Shown: piece by piece, positions 52,591-61,847 of the stretch
Layout: every line of letters begins with the position of its first letter
Position numbering within the stretch: the stretch's first letter is position 1
DNA from: DASVHS01 sp036390755
GTDB taxonomy: Bacteria; Acidobacteriota; Thermoanaerobaculia; Gp7-AA8
DNA length: 64,000 bases
NCBI GenBank assembly: GCA_036390755.1
Contig: DASWBH010000037.1
Coordinates: 1-64,000 of the forward strand
Direction of reading: 5' to 3'
Translations under genes and position numbers: made by a program
The notes under the pieces: model-generated
Database searches by the model: none
The model's input: the letters and a program-made list of their open reading frames with translations, nothing else
What the model was told of the DNA's origin: nothing

Positions 52591-52953
52591 TCATCGGGTG
52601 ACAATGACGAGGATCAGAGCGGCCAGCGCGCCGATGCCGATCCAGATCCACTGCTGCTGTGTGAGTCCCGCAGCCTGGAGCTGATTCAGGTTCTGCGCGA
52701 GCTGGTGAAGGTCCTGCGGCGACATCTGCGCGACCTTCTGGTTGACCTGCTCCTGCGTGAAGCCCTGGCCGGCCAGCGCGGTGGCGACCTGCTCGTTCGC
52801 AACGACATCGCGGACGAGCGCCAGATCGGCGGCGCGGGAGTCGAGGCTCTGATTGGCGGCGGTCTTCGACGGCGTCGCTACGGCGAACGCCGGGACCGCA
52901 GCCACGACACAGAGCAAGGTGAGAGCGACAACGATGGATTTCGACGAACGCAT
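52591..52953 (-). CDS. PA2779-type small membrane protein, copy 2
   Basis: 120 residues: signal peptide (SKSIVVALTLLCVVAAVPAFA), a helical mature region with NQSLDSRAADLALVRDVV and VAQMSPQDLHQLAQNLNQLQ, and a C-terminal membrane segment (QWIWIGIGALAALILVIV). Architecture and neighbourhood match PA2779, the partner of PA2778-type peptidases. A GGAGGT site lies before the ATG. It is a tandem duplicate of the neighbouring upstream gene and next to the peptidase. Confidence 0.78.
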   Translation of the reverse strand: MRSSKSIVVALTLLCVVAAVPAFAVATPSKTAANQSLDSRAADLALVRDVVANEQVATALAGQGFTQEQVNQKVAQMSPQDLHQLAQNLNQLQAAGLTQQQWIWIGIGALAALILVIVTR

Positions 52954-53008
52954 ACCAACTACCTCCGATTCTTTCTGAGCGGCACCAAGCCGTCGTTGTG
53001 GGGAACCG

Positions 53009-53374
53009 TTACTGCGTGAGTGCGACGATCAGAATCAGCGCAGCGAGAGCGCCGATGCCGACCCAGATCCATTCCTGTCGAGTGAGGCCGGCGGCCTGAA
53101 GCTGGTCGAGGTTCTGCGCGAGCTGGTGAAGGTCCTGCGGCGACATCTGCGCCAGCTTCTGGTTCACCTGCTGCTGATCGAACCCGTGCGCCGCGAGGAC
53201 GGCCGCCACCTGTTCGGTGCCGGCGATGTCGCGCACCAGGGCCAGATCGGCGTCGCGCGAAGCGAGGCTCTGATTCGGCGCCGTCTTCGAAGGTGCCGGG
53301 CCGGCGAACGCAGGAATCGCAGCGAAGACGAAGACCAGGGCGAGAACGAAGAGAACCTGTTTCTGGGAGCGCAT
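53009..53374 (-). CDS. PA2779-type small membrane protein, copy 1
   Basis: 121 residues with the same layout as its neighbour: signal peptide (VLFVLALVFVFAAIPAFA), NQSLASRDADLALVRDIAG, MSPQDLHQLAQNLDQLQAAG and a C-terminal membrane segment (WIWVGIGALAALILIV). The start was chosen at MRSQKQ with GGAGG upstream; the frame extends further upstream without protein-like content. Close identity with copy 2 points to a recent tandem duplication. Confidence 0.78.
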   Translation of the reverse strand: MRSQKQVLFVLALVFVFAAIPAFAGPAPSKTAPNQSLASRDADLALVRDIAGTEQVAAVLAAHGFDQQQVNQKLAQMSPQDLHQLAQNLDQLQAAGLTRQEWIWVGIGALAALILIVALTQ

Positions 53375-53555
53375 GGACAAAGTACAACCTCCTTCATTGC
53401 ATTCAGTCCCGCCGGTCACGGCCGCGATGCGGTCGCCGGCGACGGCTTCAGCAAGCGCAGTCAGCAAGTTGGGTGCCCGTGGGCGGAAGGATGGAGCCTG
53501 AAGGAATGCCCAAAACGGAAATTGGTACGATGAACGTCCGTTAACACAAACGCCC

Positions 53556-55733
53556 ATGATCCGCTTTGAAGACATCCTCGATCGCGTCGAGAGCTATAAG
53601 CCGGACTTCGACGAGGAGCTGCTGCAGAAGGCCTACATCTTCTCGGCGCGCGAGCACCGCGATCAGGTCCGCAGCTCCGGTGAGCCTTACCTCGTCCACC
53701 CGCTCAACGTCGCGTACATCCTGGCCGACATGCACCTCGACGAGACGTCGATCGCCGTCGGGCTGCTGCACGACGTGCTCGAAGACACGCTGACCACGAA
53801 GGAGAAACTGGAGGAGATCTTCGGCGAAGACGTCGCCGATCTCGTCGACGGCGTGACGAAGATCTCCCGCTACGCATACGTGTCGAAGGAGGAGCAGCAG
53901 GCCGAGACGTTCCGGAAGATGCTTCTGGCGATGGTCTCCGACCTGCGCGTCGTGCTGGTCAAGCTCGCCGACCGCCTCCACAACATGCGCACGCTGCAGT
54001 ACCTCCCGGAAGAGCGCCGCATCGCCATCGCCAAAGAGACGATGGAAATCTACGCGCCCATCGCCAACCGCCTCGGCATGGGCCGCATCAAGCACGAGCT
54101 CGAAGACCTCTCGTTCCATCACCTTCATCCGCGTGAGTCGGAAGAGCTGCGGAAAGCGGTCGCGGAGAAGATGGCCGTGTCGGGCGATGTCGTCGATCGC
54201 ATCAAGGCCACGCTCGCGGACAAGCTGAACGAAAACGAGATCGGGGGCGAGGTCACCGGCCGCGTGAAGTCGATGTTCTCGATCTGGACGAAGATGCAGC
54301 GCCAGGAGATCGACATCGGCCAGCTGTACGACTATCTGGCCTTCCGCATCATCACCAGCAGCGTGAAGGACTGCTACGCCTGTCTCGGCATCATCCATCA
54401 GATGTGGCGCCCGGTTCCCGGCCGCATCAAGGACTACATCGCGATGCCGAAGCCGAACTTCTATCAGTCGCTGCACACCACGGTCGTGGCCGAGCGCGGA
54501 CAACCGTTCGAAGTGCAGATCCGCACGAAGGAGATGGACCTCGTCGCGGAGCAGGGCATCGCCGCGCACTGGAAGTACAAGGAAGGACGCGTCGGCGCGT
54601 CACACGACGACGCGAACTTCCTCTGGCTGCGGCAGCTTGTCGAGTGGCAGCACGACATCAAGGATCCGCGAGTCTTCATGAACTCGCTGAAGATCGACCT
54701 CTATCCGGACGAGGTCTACACGTTTACGCCGAAGGGCGACGTGTTCGCATTTCCGCGCGGAGCGACACCGCTCGACTTCGCGTACCGCATTCACACCGAC
54801 GTCGGCCACCGCTGCATGGGTGCGCGCGTGAACGGCAAGCTCGTTCCGCTGCGCACGCCGCTGAAGAACGGCGACATCGTGGAGATCACGACCGGCACAT
54901 CGCAGACACCCAGCCGCGAGTGGGTGAACATGGTCGTCACCTCGCGCGCCCGGCACAAGATCCGTCACTGGCTGAACCTCGAGCAGAAGAACCGTTCCAT
55001 CGAGCTCGGCCGGAAACTCGTGGAGAAGGAAGCGAAGAAATACAAGGTGCAGTGGCGCAAGCTCGTCGCGGAGAACGCGCTCGACGGCGTGCTGCACGAG
55101 TACGGGCTGTCACGGCTCGACGATCTGTACGCGGACGTCGGTTACGGCAAGCTTTCGGCGCGTTCGCTCGTCGAGCGTTTCACGAGCGACGAGCAGAAGG
55201 AGAAGGGGCCGACCGATCAGGGGGTCATCGAGGCCGCGGTCCGGAAGATCTTCCCGTTCACCTCATCGCCCGGCGCGATCAAGGTCAAGGGCTACGATGA
55301 CTTGATGACTTACCTCGCCAAGTGCTGTAAGCCGCTGCCCGGCGAAAAGATCCTCGGCTACGTCACGCGCGGGAAGGGCGTGGCGGTCCACAGCGCGAAC
55401 TGCCCCAACGTCAAGAACCTGATGTTCAACCCCGATCGTGAGATCGCCGTGGAGTGGGCGGACCAGCGCGTCTCGTCGAACTTCAACGTCGAGCTGGAGA
55501 TCCTGAGCGAGGATCGGCAGGGGATTCTTGCGCGCGTCGTGTCGACGATCGCGAACCTGAAGACGAACATCCGCCAGATGGAGACGCGGACCGGAGACGG
55601 CAAGGCGACGACCGAGCTCGTGCTGGAGATCGCCGACCTCAAGCACCTGGAGAAGGTGACGAGATCGCTGTCGAATGTCGACGGGGTGATGAGAGTCGAC
55701 CGGAAGTACAACATCCGGCACGCCACGGCGTAG
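53556..55733 (+). CDS. rel: Bifunctional (p)ppGpp synthetase/hydrolase
   Basis: 725 residues. Hydrolase HD domain intact (YLVHPLNVAYI, LLHDVLEDT, KLADRLHNMRTL), so it can degrade (p)ppGpp. Synthetase domain has YDYLAFRIIT, GRIKDYIAMPKPNFYQSLHTT and EVQIRT. Then the TGS domain (VYTFTPKGDVFAFPRGATPLDF), the helical/CC region (AKCCKPLPGEKILGYVTRGKG) and a C-terminal ACT domain. It manages the stringent response. The RelA/SpoT name depends on nomenclature, so 'rel' is used. A heptamer hairpin separates it from the convergent rpmB. Confidence 0.93.
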   Translation: MIRFEDILDRVESYKPDFDEELLQKAYIFSAREHRDQVRSSGEPYLVHPLNVAYILADMHLDETSIAVGLLHDVLEDTLTTKEKLEEIFGEDVADLVDGVTKISRYAYVSKEEQQAETFRKMLLAMVSDLRVVLVKLADRLHNMRTLQYLPEERRIAIAKETMEIYAPIANRLGMGRIKHELEDLSFHHLHPRESEELRKAVAEKMAVSGDVVDRIKATLADKLNENEIGGEVTGRVKSMFSIWTKMQRQEIDIGQLYDYLAFRIITSSVKDCYACLGIIHQMWRPVPGRIKDYIAMPKPNFYQSLHTTVVAERGQPFEVQIRTKEMDLVAEQGIAAHWKYKEGRVGASHDDANFLWLRQLVEWQHDIKDPRVFMNSLKIDLYPDEVYTFTPKGDVFAFPRGATPLDFAYRIHTDVGHRCMGARVNGKLVPLRTPLKNGDIVEITTGTSQTPSREWVNMVVTSRARHKIRHWLNLEQKNRSIELGRKLVEKEAKKYKVQWRKLVAENALDGVLHEYGLSRLDDLYADVGYGKLSARSLVERFTSDEQKEKGPTDQGVIEAAVRKIFPFTSSPGAIKVKGYDDLMTYLAKCCKPLPGEKILGYVTRGKGVAVHSANCPNVKNLMFNPDREIAVEWADQRVSSNFNVELEILSEDRQGILARVVSTIANLKTNIRQMETRTGDGKATTELVLEIADLKHLEKVTRSLSNVDGVMRVDRKYNIRHATA

Positions 55734-55736
55734 AAA

Positions 55737-55801
55737 AGAGCGCAGTGGGCGGAGCGCGGATCAGCCCCTCCTGCGCTCCGCGCTCTGCCCTCCGCGCTCT
55801 G
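55737..55801. repeat. Heptamer quasi-palindrome, locus L, shared terminator
   Basis: Left arm AGAGCGC, AGTGGGC, GGAGCGC; spacer; right arm GCGCTCC, GCGCTCT, GCCCTCC, GCGCTCT. It is strongly self-complementary and lies between the convergent rel and rpmB stop codons. Confidence 0.85.
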
Positions 55802-55804
55802 TTC

Positions 55805-55999
55805 TTACCGGGCCGCTTTCTGAATTTTGCCGGTACGGATGCAGCGGGTGCAGACGTTCATCCGCTTCACGGCTGCGCCGACTTTCACGCGGACGCGCTG
55901 CAGGTTCGGGTTCCAGCGCCGGCTGGAAACGTTATGAGCATGGCTCACTTTGTTTCCGAATACCGGTGCCTTGCCGCAGACTTCGCAGGTCTTTGCCAT
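55805..55999 (-). CDS. rpmB: 50S ribosomal protein L28
   Basis: 64 residues matching L28: MAKTCEVCGKAPVFGNKVSHAHN, the SSRRWNPNLQRVRV motif and a C-terminal CTRCIRTGKIQKA. Two CxxC pairs make it a zinc-binding form. GAGGGAG lies just upstream of the ATG. It is not in a ribosomal operon here. Confidence 0.96.
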   Translation of the reverse strand: MAKTCEVCGKAPVFGNKVSHAHNVSSRRWNPNLQRVRVKVGAAVKRMNVCTRCIRTGKIQKAAR

Positions 56000-56126
56000 C
56001 TCGACTCCCTCAAATAACGCGAAAGGCGTGGATTCTAACGATCGAGCCGATTCCGCGCAATGCCCGGCAGCACAAAAGTGCGGCCAAACACGCGTGATCG
56101 TTTCACTTATCTAATTTCTTGTAGAG

Positions 56127-56155
56127 TTGACACCGCACATTAAACGTTGTAATTT
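56127..56155 (+). promoter_or_regulatory. Sigma-70-type promoter for pilMNOPQ
   Basis: TTGACA (56127-56132), exactly 17 bases, TAATTT (56150-56155). It lies in an AT-rich patch about 60 bases before pilM and is the best promoter match in the window. Confidence 0.7.
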
Positions 56156-56215
56156 CGCATCACCTTTCTGACATCCGGAGCCAGCGAGAAGTGAGTGAGA
56201 TGGATGGGGTGAGCG

Positions 56216-57274
56216 GTGTTCTTCTCAAAGAGCAAAAATGTCGTTGGTCTTGATATCGGCTCCTCAGCAATCAAGCTTGTCGAGCTGAAGGAGAAGAAGG
56301 GCGGCACTTATCAACTCGTGAAGCTCGGAGTTGAGCGCCTCTCTCCGGAAGCGATCGTCGACGGCTCCATCATGGACTCCTCCATGGTGGTCGAGACGAT
56401 CTCGCGGTTGAACAGCGAAAAGGCCGTTAAGAATTCCAATTACGCGACGTCTCTCTCCGGCCACTCCGTCATCATCAAGAAGATCACGCTTCCGGCGATG
56501 TCGGCCGAGGAGCTGGCGGAATCGATTCAGTGGGAGGCGGAGCAGTACATCCCCTTCGACATCAACGACGTCAACCTCGACTACGTGCCGCTGAGCTCTC
56601 CCGGTGGCGGGGACAACATCGAAGTGATCCTGGTCGCGGTGAAGAAGGAGAAGATCAACGACTATACGTCGGTGATCAGCCAGACGGGGAAAGTGCCTGT
56701 CCTCGTCGACGTCGACGCCTTCGCTCTGCAGAACTGCTACGAGATCAATCACGACGTGAGCGAAGGGAAAGTCCTCGCCCTCGTGAACATCGGCGCCTCG
56801 GTCACGAACGTGAACGTGATGAGCGGAAGGAACTCGCTCTTCTGGCGCGACATCACCTTCGGCGGCAACCAGTACACCGATGCGATTCAGCGCGAGCTCT
56901 CGCTCTCCTTCGAGCAGGCTGAAGAGCTCAAGCGCGGACGGGCGGTGGCGGACTACACGATCCAGCAGGTCATCCCGATCCTCAACTCGGTCTCTGAGGA
57001 CTTCGCCGGCGAGCTGCGGAAGACGCTCGACTTCTTCACCGCAACATCGGGCGCCGAACGCGTCGACGAAATCGTTCTGGCCGGCGGCGGCTCCGGTGTG
57101 CTGAATCTCGACGCGATCCTCCGCGACAAGTTCGGCATCCCCGTCTCGATCATGGACCCGTTCCGCAACGTGACCGTCGACGAGAGCGAGTTCAACCCCG
57201 AGGAACTGGCGGAGATTGCGCCGAGCATGGCGATCGCGGTCGGTCTCGCCTCAAGGAAGTTGGGGGACGCTTGA
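56216..57274 (+). CDS. pilM: Type IV pilus assembly protein PilM
   Basis: 352 residues of FtsA/actin-like fold. Phosphate 1 VVGLDIGSSAIKLVEL, phosphate 2 LVNIGASVTNVNVM and adenosine motif VLAGGGSGVLNLD. Cytosolic PilM binds the N-terminus of PilN; that N-terminal peptide (KINLV) is present in the next gene. The GTG start is the only choice because the frame has a stop just upstream. The stop overlaps the pilN TTG. Confidence 0.93.
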   Translation: MFFSKSKNVVGLDIGSSAIKLVELKEKKGGTYQLVKLGVERLSPEAIVDGSIMDSSMVVETISRLNSEKAVKNSNYATSLSGHSVIIKKITLPAMSAEELAESIQWEAEQYIPFDINDVNLDYVPLSSPGGGDNIEVILVAVKKEKINDYTSVISQTGKVPVLVDVDAFALQNCYEINHDVSEGKVLALVNIGASVTNVNVMSGRNSLFWRDITFGGNQYTDAIQRELSLSFEQAEELKRGRAVADYTIQQVIPILNSVSEDFAGELRKTLDFFTATSGAERVDEIVLAGGGSGVLNLDAILRDKFGIPVSIMDPFRNVTVDESEFNPEELAEIAPSMAIAVGLASRKLGDA

Positions 57275-57957
57275 TCAAGATCAATCTGGTGCGGGAAGGG
57301 CGGGCGGTCCGGGGAGCAGGCATGGCTCCATCGGTCGCTGCAGGTGTCGGCGCGGCAGCACCCGCCAACATCAACAATCTCATCGTGATCGGCCTCATCG
57401 GCCTCAGCATCGTCGTGGCCGCGGCGTACTGGTTCATCAACAACCGCACGCTGGCCCGGCGGCAGGGAGAAGTGGCGACGCGCAAAGCTGAAGCGGAGAA
57501 GCTCGAGTCGATCATCAAAGAGGTCGAGGACTTCCAGAAGCGCAAGGACAGCCTGCAGAACCGCATCGATCTGATCAACCAGCTCAAGCAGAGCCAGAAG
57601 GGTCCCGTGCGGATCATGGATCAGATCAGCCGCGATCTGCCCGATCTGGTGTGGCTCGACAGGATGTCGATCGCGGGCGGACGCATCACTCTCGCAGGAC
57701 GCGGGCTCAACCCGAACGCGATCGCGAACTTCGTCGAGAACATCAAGAACGATCCGTACTTCGAAGAGCCCGAGTTCGGGAACGTGACCGAAACGGCGCC
57801 GACAACGCCGGTGGTCTACTCGTTCGACATGGCGTTCAACTTCTCGTACGCGCCGAAGACGCCGGGTGCGGCGCCGGCAACGCCCGGAGCAACCGGCACG
57901 GCAGGAACGACGTCGACGACGGGCACGGGCGCTCGGCCCGGTGCGCCGGCGCGGTGA
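57271..57957 (+). CDS. pilN: Type IV pilus assembly protein PilN
   Basis: 228 residues starting at TTG with the PilM-binding peptide IKINLV. One membrane segment (about 36-55) is followed by a coiled coil (AEKLESIIKEVEDFQKRKD) and a periplasmic domain. The C-terminus ends in a Thr/Gly/Pro-rich tail (GATGTAGTTSTTGTGARPG). Forms the inner membrane platform with PilO. The start codon overlaps the pilM stop. Confidence 0.9.
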   Translation: MIKINLVREGRAVRGAGMAPSVAAGVGAAAPANINNLIVIGLIGLSIVVAAAYWFINNRTLARRQGEVATRKAEAEKLESIIKEVEDFQKRKDSLQNRIDLINQLKQSQKGPVRIMDQISRDLPDLVWLDRMSIAGGRITLAGRGLNPNAIANFVENIKNDPYFEEPEFGNVTETAPTTPVVYSFDMAFNFSYAPKTPGAAPATPGATGTAGTTSTTGTGARPGAPAR

Positions 57958-57967
57958 GGAGACGACG

Positions 57968-58624
57968 ATGGCGATCAGTTTGAATGACCAGCCCTGGTAC
58001 GTCGCTCTCGGCGTCGGCATCCTCGTCGCGGGCGTGATCCTGTACGGAGTCCACGCCTATCTCGTGCAGCCGATCAAGGATCAGATCTCCGGCGCCGAAG
58101 CGCAGATCGCGGAGTACGACAAGAAAATCGAACAGGGACGCGCCGCGGAGCGGAAGCTTCCTCAGTTCCGCGAGGAGGTGCGCCGACTCGAGCTCGAGCT
58201 CGAGAAACTGCGCCGCATTCTCCCGTCGACGCGCAACACCGAAGAGATCATCAAGAAGATCAAGTCGCTCGTCGATCAGGGCGACTTCGGTCTGAAGAAA
58301 CTCGTCTTCCCGAAGCTTGCTGAGGTGAAGGGTTCCGATCCGTACGCCGAGTGGCCGATCTCCGTCTCCGTCGACGGCCGCTATCACGATCTGGCGATCC
58401 TCTTCAATCGCCTCAGCAACTTCTCGCGCATCATCAACGTCGAGCAGATCAACATCACGGCGCTGTCGGTCCAGACGACGAAGACGATCTCGTCCGACTT
58501 CATCGCGAAGACGTTCGTCTATGTCGAGCCGACCGCCGGCAAGGGATCGAAGGACAAGAACAAGACGGGCGGCACCGGAACATCGAAACCGGGCGGTGGA
58601 ACCGGAACGGCGGGTGGCGCATGA
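57968..58624 (+). CDS. pilO: Type IV pilus assembly protein PilO
   Basis: 218 residues: one N-terminal membrane segment (about 9-29), coiled coil (GAEAQIAEYDKKIEQGRAAE, EEVRRLELELEKLRRIL) and a ferredoxin-like periplasmic domain. It ends in a Gly/Thr/Lys-rich tail like PilN. Chosen ATG has GAGGAGACG upstream. Its stop overlaps the pilP ATG. Confidence 0.9.
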   Translation: MAISLNDQPWYVALGVGILVAGVILYGVHAYLVQPIKDQISGAEAQIAEYDKKIEQGRAAERKLPQFREEVRRLELELEKLRRILPSTRNTEEIIKKIKSLVDQGDFGLKKLVFPKLAEVKGSDPYAEWPISVSVDGRYHDLAILFNRLSNFSRIINVEQINITALSVQTTKTISSDFIAKTFVYVEPTAGKGSKDKNKTGGTGTSKPGGGTGTAGGA

Positions 58625-59208
58625 GCGGGGGCACCGCGCCGATGAAGAGCTGGAGATTCGCGGCGTCGCTGTCGATCGTCGTCCTCGCCGTCGTCACGGT
58701 GATGGCGCAGACGGCGCGTCCCGGCGCGACAAGCACGTCGACGACAGGAACTTCGGCCACGGCGACCACCGGCACGACGTCGACCGCAAAAACGTCGACG
58801 ACCGGCACGAGCGTGCAGCAGACGCTCGAGGAGATTCTCGAAGAGCCGCAGGGCGGCGAGACGTATCGCTACGACCCGCAGGGACGGCGCGATCCGTTCC
58901 GGTCGCTCGTCGGTCCCGCGCCGAAGCTCGAGCCGGGCCAGCGGCCTCCCGGAGTTCCGGGATTCCTCATCGATGAAATCAAGCTGACAGGCATCGTCCG
59001 TACGAAGCAGGGGATCGTCGGTGTCATCAGCGGTCCTGACAACAAGGGTTACCTCATTCGCGTGGGAGACAAGGTCCTCGATGGCGAGGTCATTCGCATT
59101 ACCCCAACCTCCGTTGTCTTTCGGCAGGAGGTCAACGACCCAACTCGCATCGAGCGGTACCGCGAGGTGGTCAAGGACCTGACTCCGCCTTCCGAACAGA
59201 AGCGTTAA
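58621..59208 (+). CDS. pilP: Type IV pilus lipoprotein-like PilP
   Basis: 195 residues. N-terminal hydrophobic segment (WRFAASLSIVVLAVVTVMAQ) without a Cys lipobox, a Thr/Ser-rich linker, and the PilP beta domain (RDPFRSLVGPAPKLEPG, IDEIKLTGIVRTKQGIVGVI, KGYLIRVGDKVLDGEVIRI). PilP connects the PilN-PilO platform to the PilQ secretin. Here it is probably a signal-peptide or membrane-anchored form rather than a lipoprotein. Confidence 0.88.
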   Translation: MSGGTAPMKSWRFAASLSIVVLAVVTVMAQTARPGATSTSTTGTSATATTGTTSTAKTSTTGTSVQQTLEEILEEPQGGETYRYDPQGRRDPFRSLVGPAPKLEPGQRPPGVPGFLIDEIKLTGIVRTKQGIVGVISGPDNKGYLIRVGDKVLDGEVIRITPTSVVFRQEVNDPTRIERYREVVKDLTPPSEQKR

Positions 59209-59244
59209 GGGCAGAGTGCAGGCTGGGGCTGCGTGGAGGGTGAG

Positions 59245-61809
59245 ATGAAGGTGGGAAGGATGAGTAGAGGCAAGCGAACCCTGCTGGTAACGGCTACGTT
59301 CCTGCTCGCGGTCGGCAGTCTGAACGCCGGACTGTGGAGATCGCGGAAGCCGCAGCCGACTCAGAAAGCCGCACCGGCTGTGACCACGATGTCGGTAACC
59401 GCCATCGACGTCGACGCGTCGCGCGTGATGCTGAGGACCAGCGGCGCTCCGGCCTACACGTCGTACAGCCCTTCGCCCGACATGTTCGTGGTCGACCTGA
59501 CCGGCGCCTCCCGTCCCGCGGACCTGAGCATCCCGACGACGCTGCCTTCGCCGGTCGCATCGATGACCGCCGAAGAAGCGGTGGAGATGGGCAGCAAGTT
59601 GACGCGCGTGACATTCCGGCTGAAGCAGCCGGTGACGCCGCAAACGTCGGTCGCAGACAACACCGTGGTGATCACGATTCCGGCACCGGCGATCGCCGAT
59701 GCGCCGCCCGTCGTGACTGAGAAACCGGCTGCGCCGGTTACTGTCGCCGAGGTGACGCCGCGGGTCGAGGCGATGCCGGAGCCGCCTGCGCCCGTGAAGA
59801 CGGTCGAGCCGGTCGTCAAGGCTGAGACCGCGCCGCTGCCGAACGCGAAGTCTGTCCGTCGCGTGATGACGACGGGCAAGGGCACATCGCTCGAAGTCGA
59901 CATCGCCGGCGACGGCGCCTTGACCAATTACAAGTCCTTCAAGCTCGCGAATCCGGATCGCCTCGTGATCGACATCAAGGGCGTGAAAGACCGCGTCGCG
60001 AAGCCTGCCGTGAACGTGGAAGACGGTGCCGTGAAGCGCGTGAGAGTCGCGCAATTCGAGGCGGACGTCACTCGCGTCGTCCTCGATCTGAACGGGAAGA
60101 CGCCGTACTCGGTCACACCTTCCGGCGACATGCTGCGCGTGAGGTTCGGCGAGAACGCGAAATCAGCGATGGCCATCGCTCCGCCGCCGGCGGCCCCTTC
60201 TGCACCGGCCGCTCCGCCAGCGACGGCTTCGGTCAACGTGACACCGGCCACGACTGCCGCGCCGGCGATGAAGAAGGATGAGCCGGCGAAGGTCGCCGCT
60301 GCAGACATCCCGTCGCAGGTTCCGACGGTCGCCGAGGACGCGACGTGGAAGATGCCGGCGAATACGCGGCAGGTCATCAACGCCGCGGCCGATCAGTACC
60401 CGCCGGCCACACCCGCTCCGCGCACGACCACAACCAGCGCTCCCCAGCCGAGCACCAACACCGCAACGCCGGGCACGACGCCCACGGGCTCAACGACGAC
60501 GACAGAAAACGTCTTCGACGACGCCGCCAAGCAGACTGCCGGGCAGCCGCAGGTCGGCGGCGGGAACGTACAGAGCGGACATCTGCTGAGCGGAACGCAG
60601 CGCGTGTTCACTGGCGATCCGATCTCGCTCAACCTGAAGGATGCGGACATCAAAGACGTGCTGCGCACTTTCGCGCAGCTCACCGGTCTCAACATCGCGG
60701 TGGACCCGCAGGTGACCGGAACGGTCACGGTCGACTTCGTCGATGTGCCGTGGGACCAGGCGCTCGATCTGATCCTTCGTCAGAACGGGCTCACGTTCGT
60801 TCTCGAAGGGAACGTGATGCGCGTCGGCACGATCCAGCGTCTCGCCGCGGAGTCGGAAGCGACCGCGAAGCTCGCCGAGCAGGAACGCCTCAGCGTTCCG
60901 ACGACGACGCTCAGCTTCAAGCTTTCGTACGCGCGCGCGGCCGAAGTTGCCACCCTGCTGCACGATCTGGCGTCGCCGCGCGCCCGCATCATCGTCGACT
61001 CGCGCACGAATCAGCTGATCGTCAGCGAGATTCCGCAATACCTGCAGGTGATGCGCAACCTCATCGACACGGTCGATATCCCGAACCGTCAGGTGGTCAT
61101 CGAGGCGCGCATCGTTGAGACCACGAAGATCTACAACCTGCAATACGGCTTCTCGTGGAGCTTCAACGGACTGCTCGATCCGGCTCTCGGAACGGGCACC
61201 GGCCTGATCTTCCCGAACCGCGTCGGCTTCACCGGTGGTCCGTTCAGCTTCACCGGCGGCGCCGCCAACGTCCTCGGCATCTCGCTGACGGACGTCCTCG
61301 GCACGTTCACGCTCGACCTCGCACTCGCCGCGGCCGAGACCAACAGTCTTCTGAAAGTCATCTCCGCGCCGAAGGTAACGACGCAGGACAACACGCCGGC
61401 CGAAATCCAGAGCGGCGTGCAGATCCCGTATCAGACACGCGTCAACTTCACGACGACGGTCCAGTACATCGACGCCACGCTGCGCCTGTCCGTCACTCCT
61501 CAGATCACCGAGGCGGGGACGATCATCATGGATATCTCCGTGCAGAAGACGACGCCCGGTCAGCCGATTGAAGGCGCGGCCGGCACGCCGCTGAACACGC
61601 GGCAGGCGCGTACGCGCGTGATGGTTCGCGACGGCGGAACGGCCGTCATCGGCGGCATCTATCAGGCCAGCGACACGTCTGCGCAGAGCGGAATCCCGGT
61701 GCTGAAAGACATCCCTGTCCTCGGCGCGCTGTTCCGTTCGCACTCGCAGAACACGCAACATGACGAGCTGCTGATCTTCATCACGCCGCGCATCGTGAGG
61801 GGGTCATAA
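59245..61809 (+). CDS. pilQ: Type IV pilus secretin PilQ
   Basis: 854 residues. Signal peptide (GKRTLLVTATFLLAVGSLNA), two AMIN domains (about 45-170 and 210-320) that bind peptidoglycan, a Pro/Ala/Thr-rich linker (about 320-450), STN domain (ISLNLKDADIKDVLRTFAQLTGLNI), secretin N1 region (LSFKLSYARAAEVATLLHDL) and the C-terminal secretin barrel ending in DELLIFITPRIVRGS. It is the outer membrane pore for the pilus. ATG preferred over a GTG four codons upstream because GGAGGG lies at the right distance before it. Confidence 0.93.
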   Translation: MKVGRMSRGKRTLLVTATFLLAVGSLNAGLWRSRKPQPTQKAAPAVTTMSVTAIDVDASRVMLRTSGAPAYTSYSPSPDMFVVDLTGASRPADLSIPTTLPSPVASMTAEEAVEMGSKLTRVTFRLKQPVTPQTSVADNTVVITIPAPAIADAPPVVTEKPAAPVTVAEVTPRVEAMPEPPAPVKTVEPVVKAETAPLPNAKSVRRVMTTGKGTSLEVDIAGDGALTNYKSFKLANPDRLVIDIKGVKDRVAKPAVNVEDGAVKRVRVAQFEADVTRVVLDLNGKTPYSVTPSGDMLRVRFGENAKSAMAIAPPPAAPSAPAAPPATASVNVTPATTAAPAMKKDEPAKVAAADIPSQVPTVAEDATWKMPANTRQVINAAADQYPPATPAPRTTTTSAPQPSTNTATPGTTPTGSTTTTENVFDDAAKQTAGQPQVGGGNVQSGHLLSGTQRVFTGDPISLNLKDADIKDVLRTFAQLTGLNIAVDPQVTGTVTVDFVDVPWDQALDLILRQNGLTFVLEGNVMRVGTIQRLAAESEATAKLAEQERLSVPTTTLSFKLSYARAAEVATLLHDLASPRARIIVDSRTNQLIVSEIPQYLQVMRNLIDTVDIPNRQVVIEARIVETTKIYNLQYGFSWSFNGLLDPALGTGTGLIFPNRVGFTGGPFSFTGGAANVLGISLTDVLGTFTLDLALAAAETNSLLKVISAPKVTTQDNTPAEIQSGVQIPYQTRVNFTTTVQYIDATLRLSVTPQITEAGTIIMDISVQKTTPGQPIEGAAGTPLNTRQARTRVMVRDGGTAVIGGIYQASDTSAQSGIPVLKDIPVLGALFRSHSQNTQHDELLIFITPRIVRGS

Positions 61810-61847
61810 TGAATCGATGGGGTAGGGATTCAAGGATGGGAGGTCGC

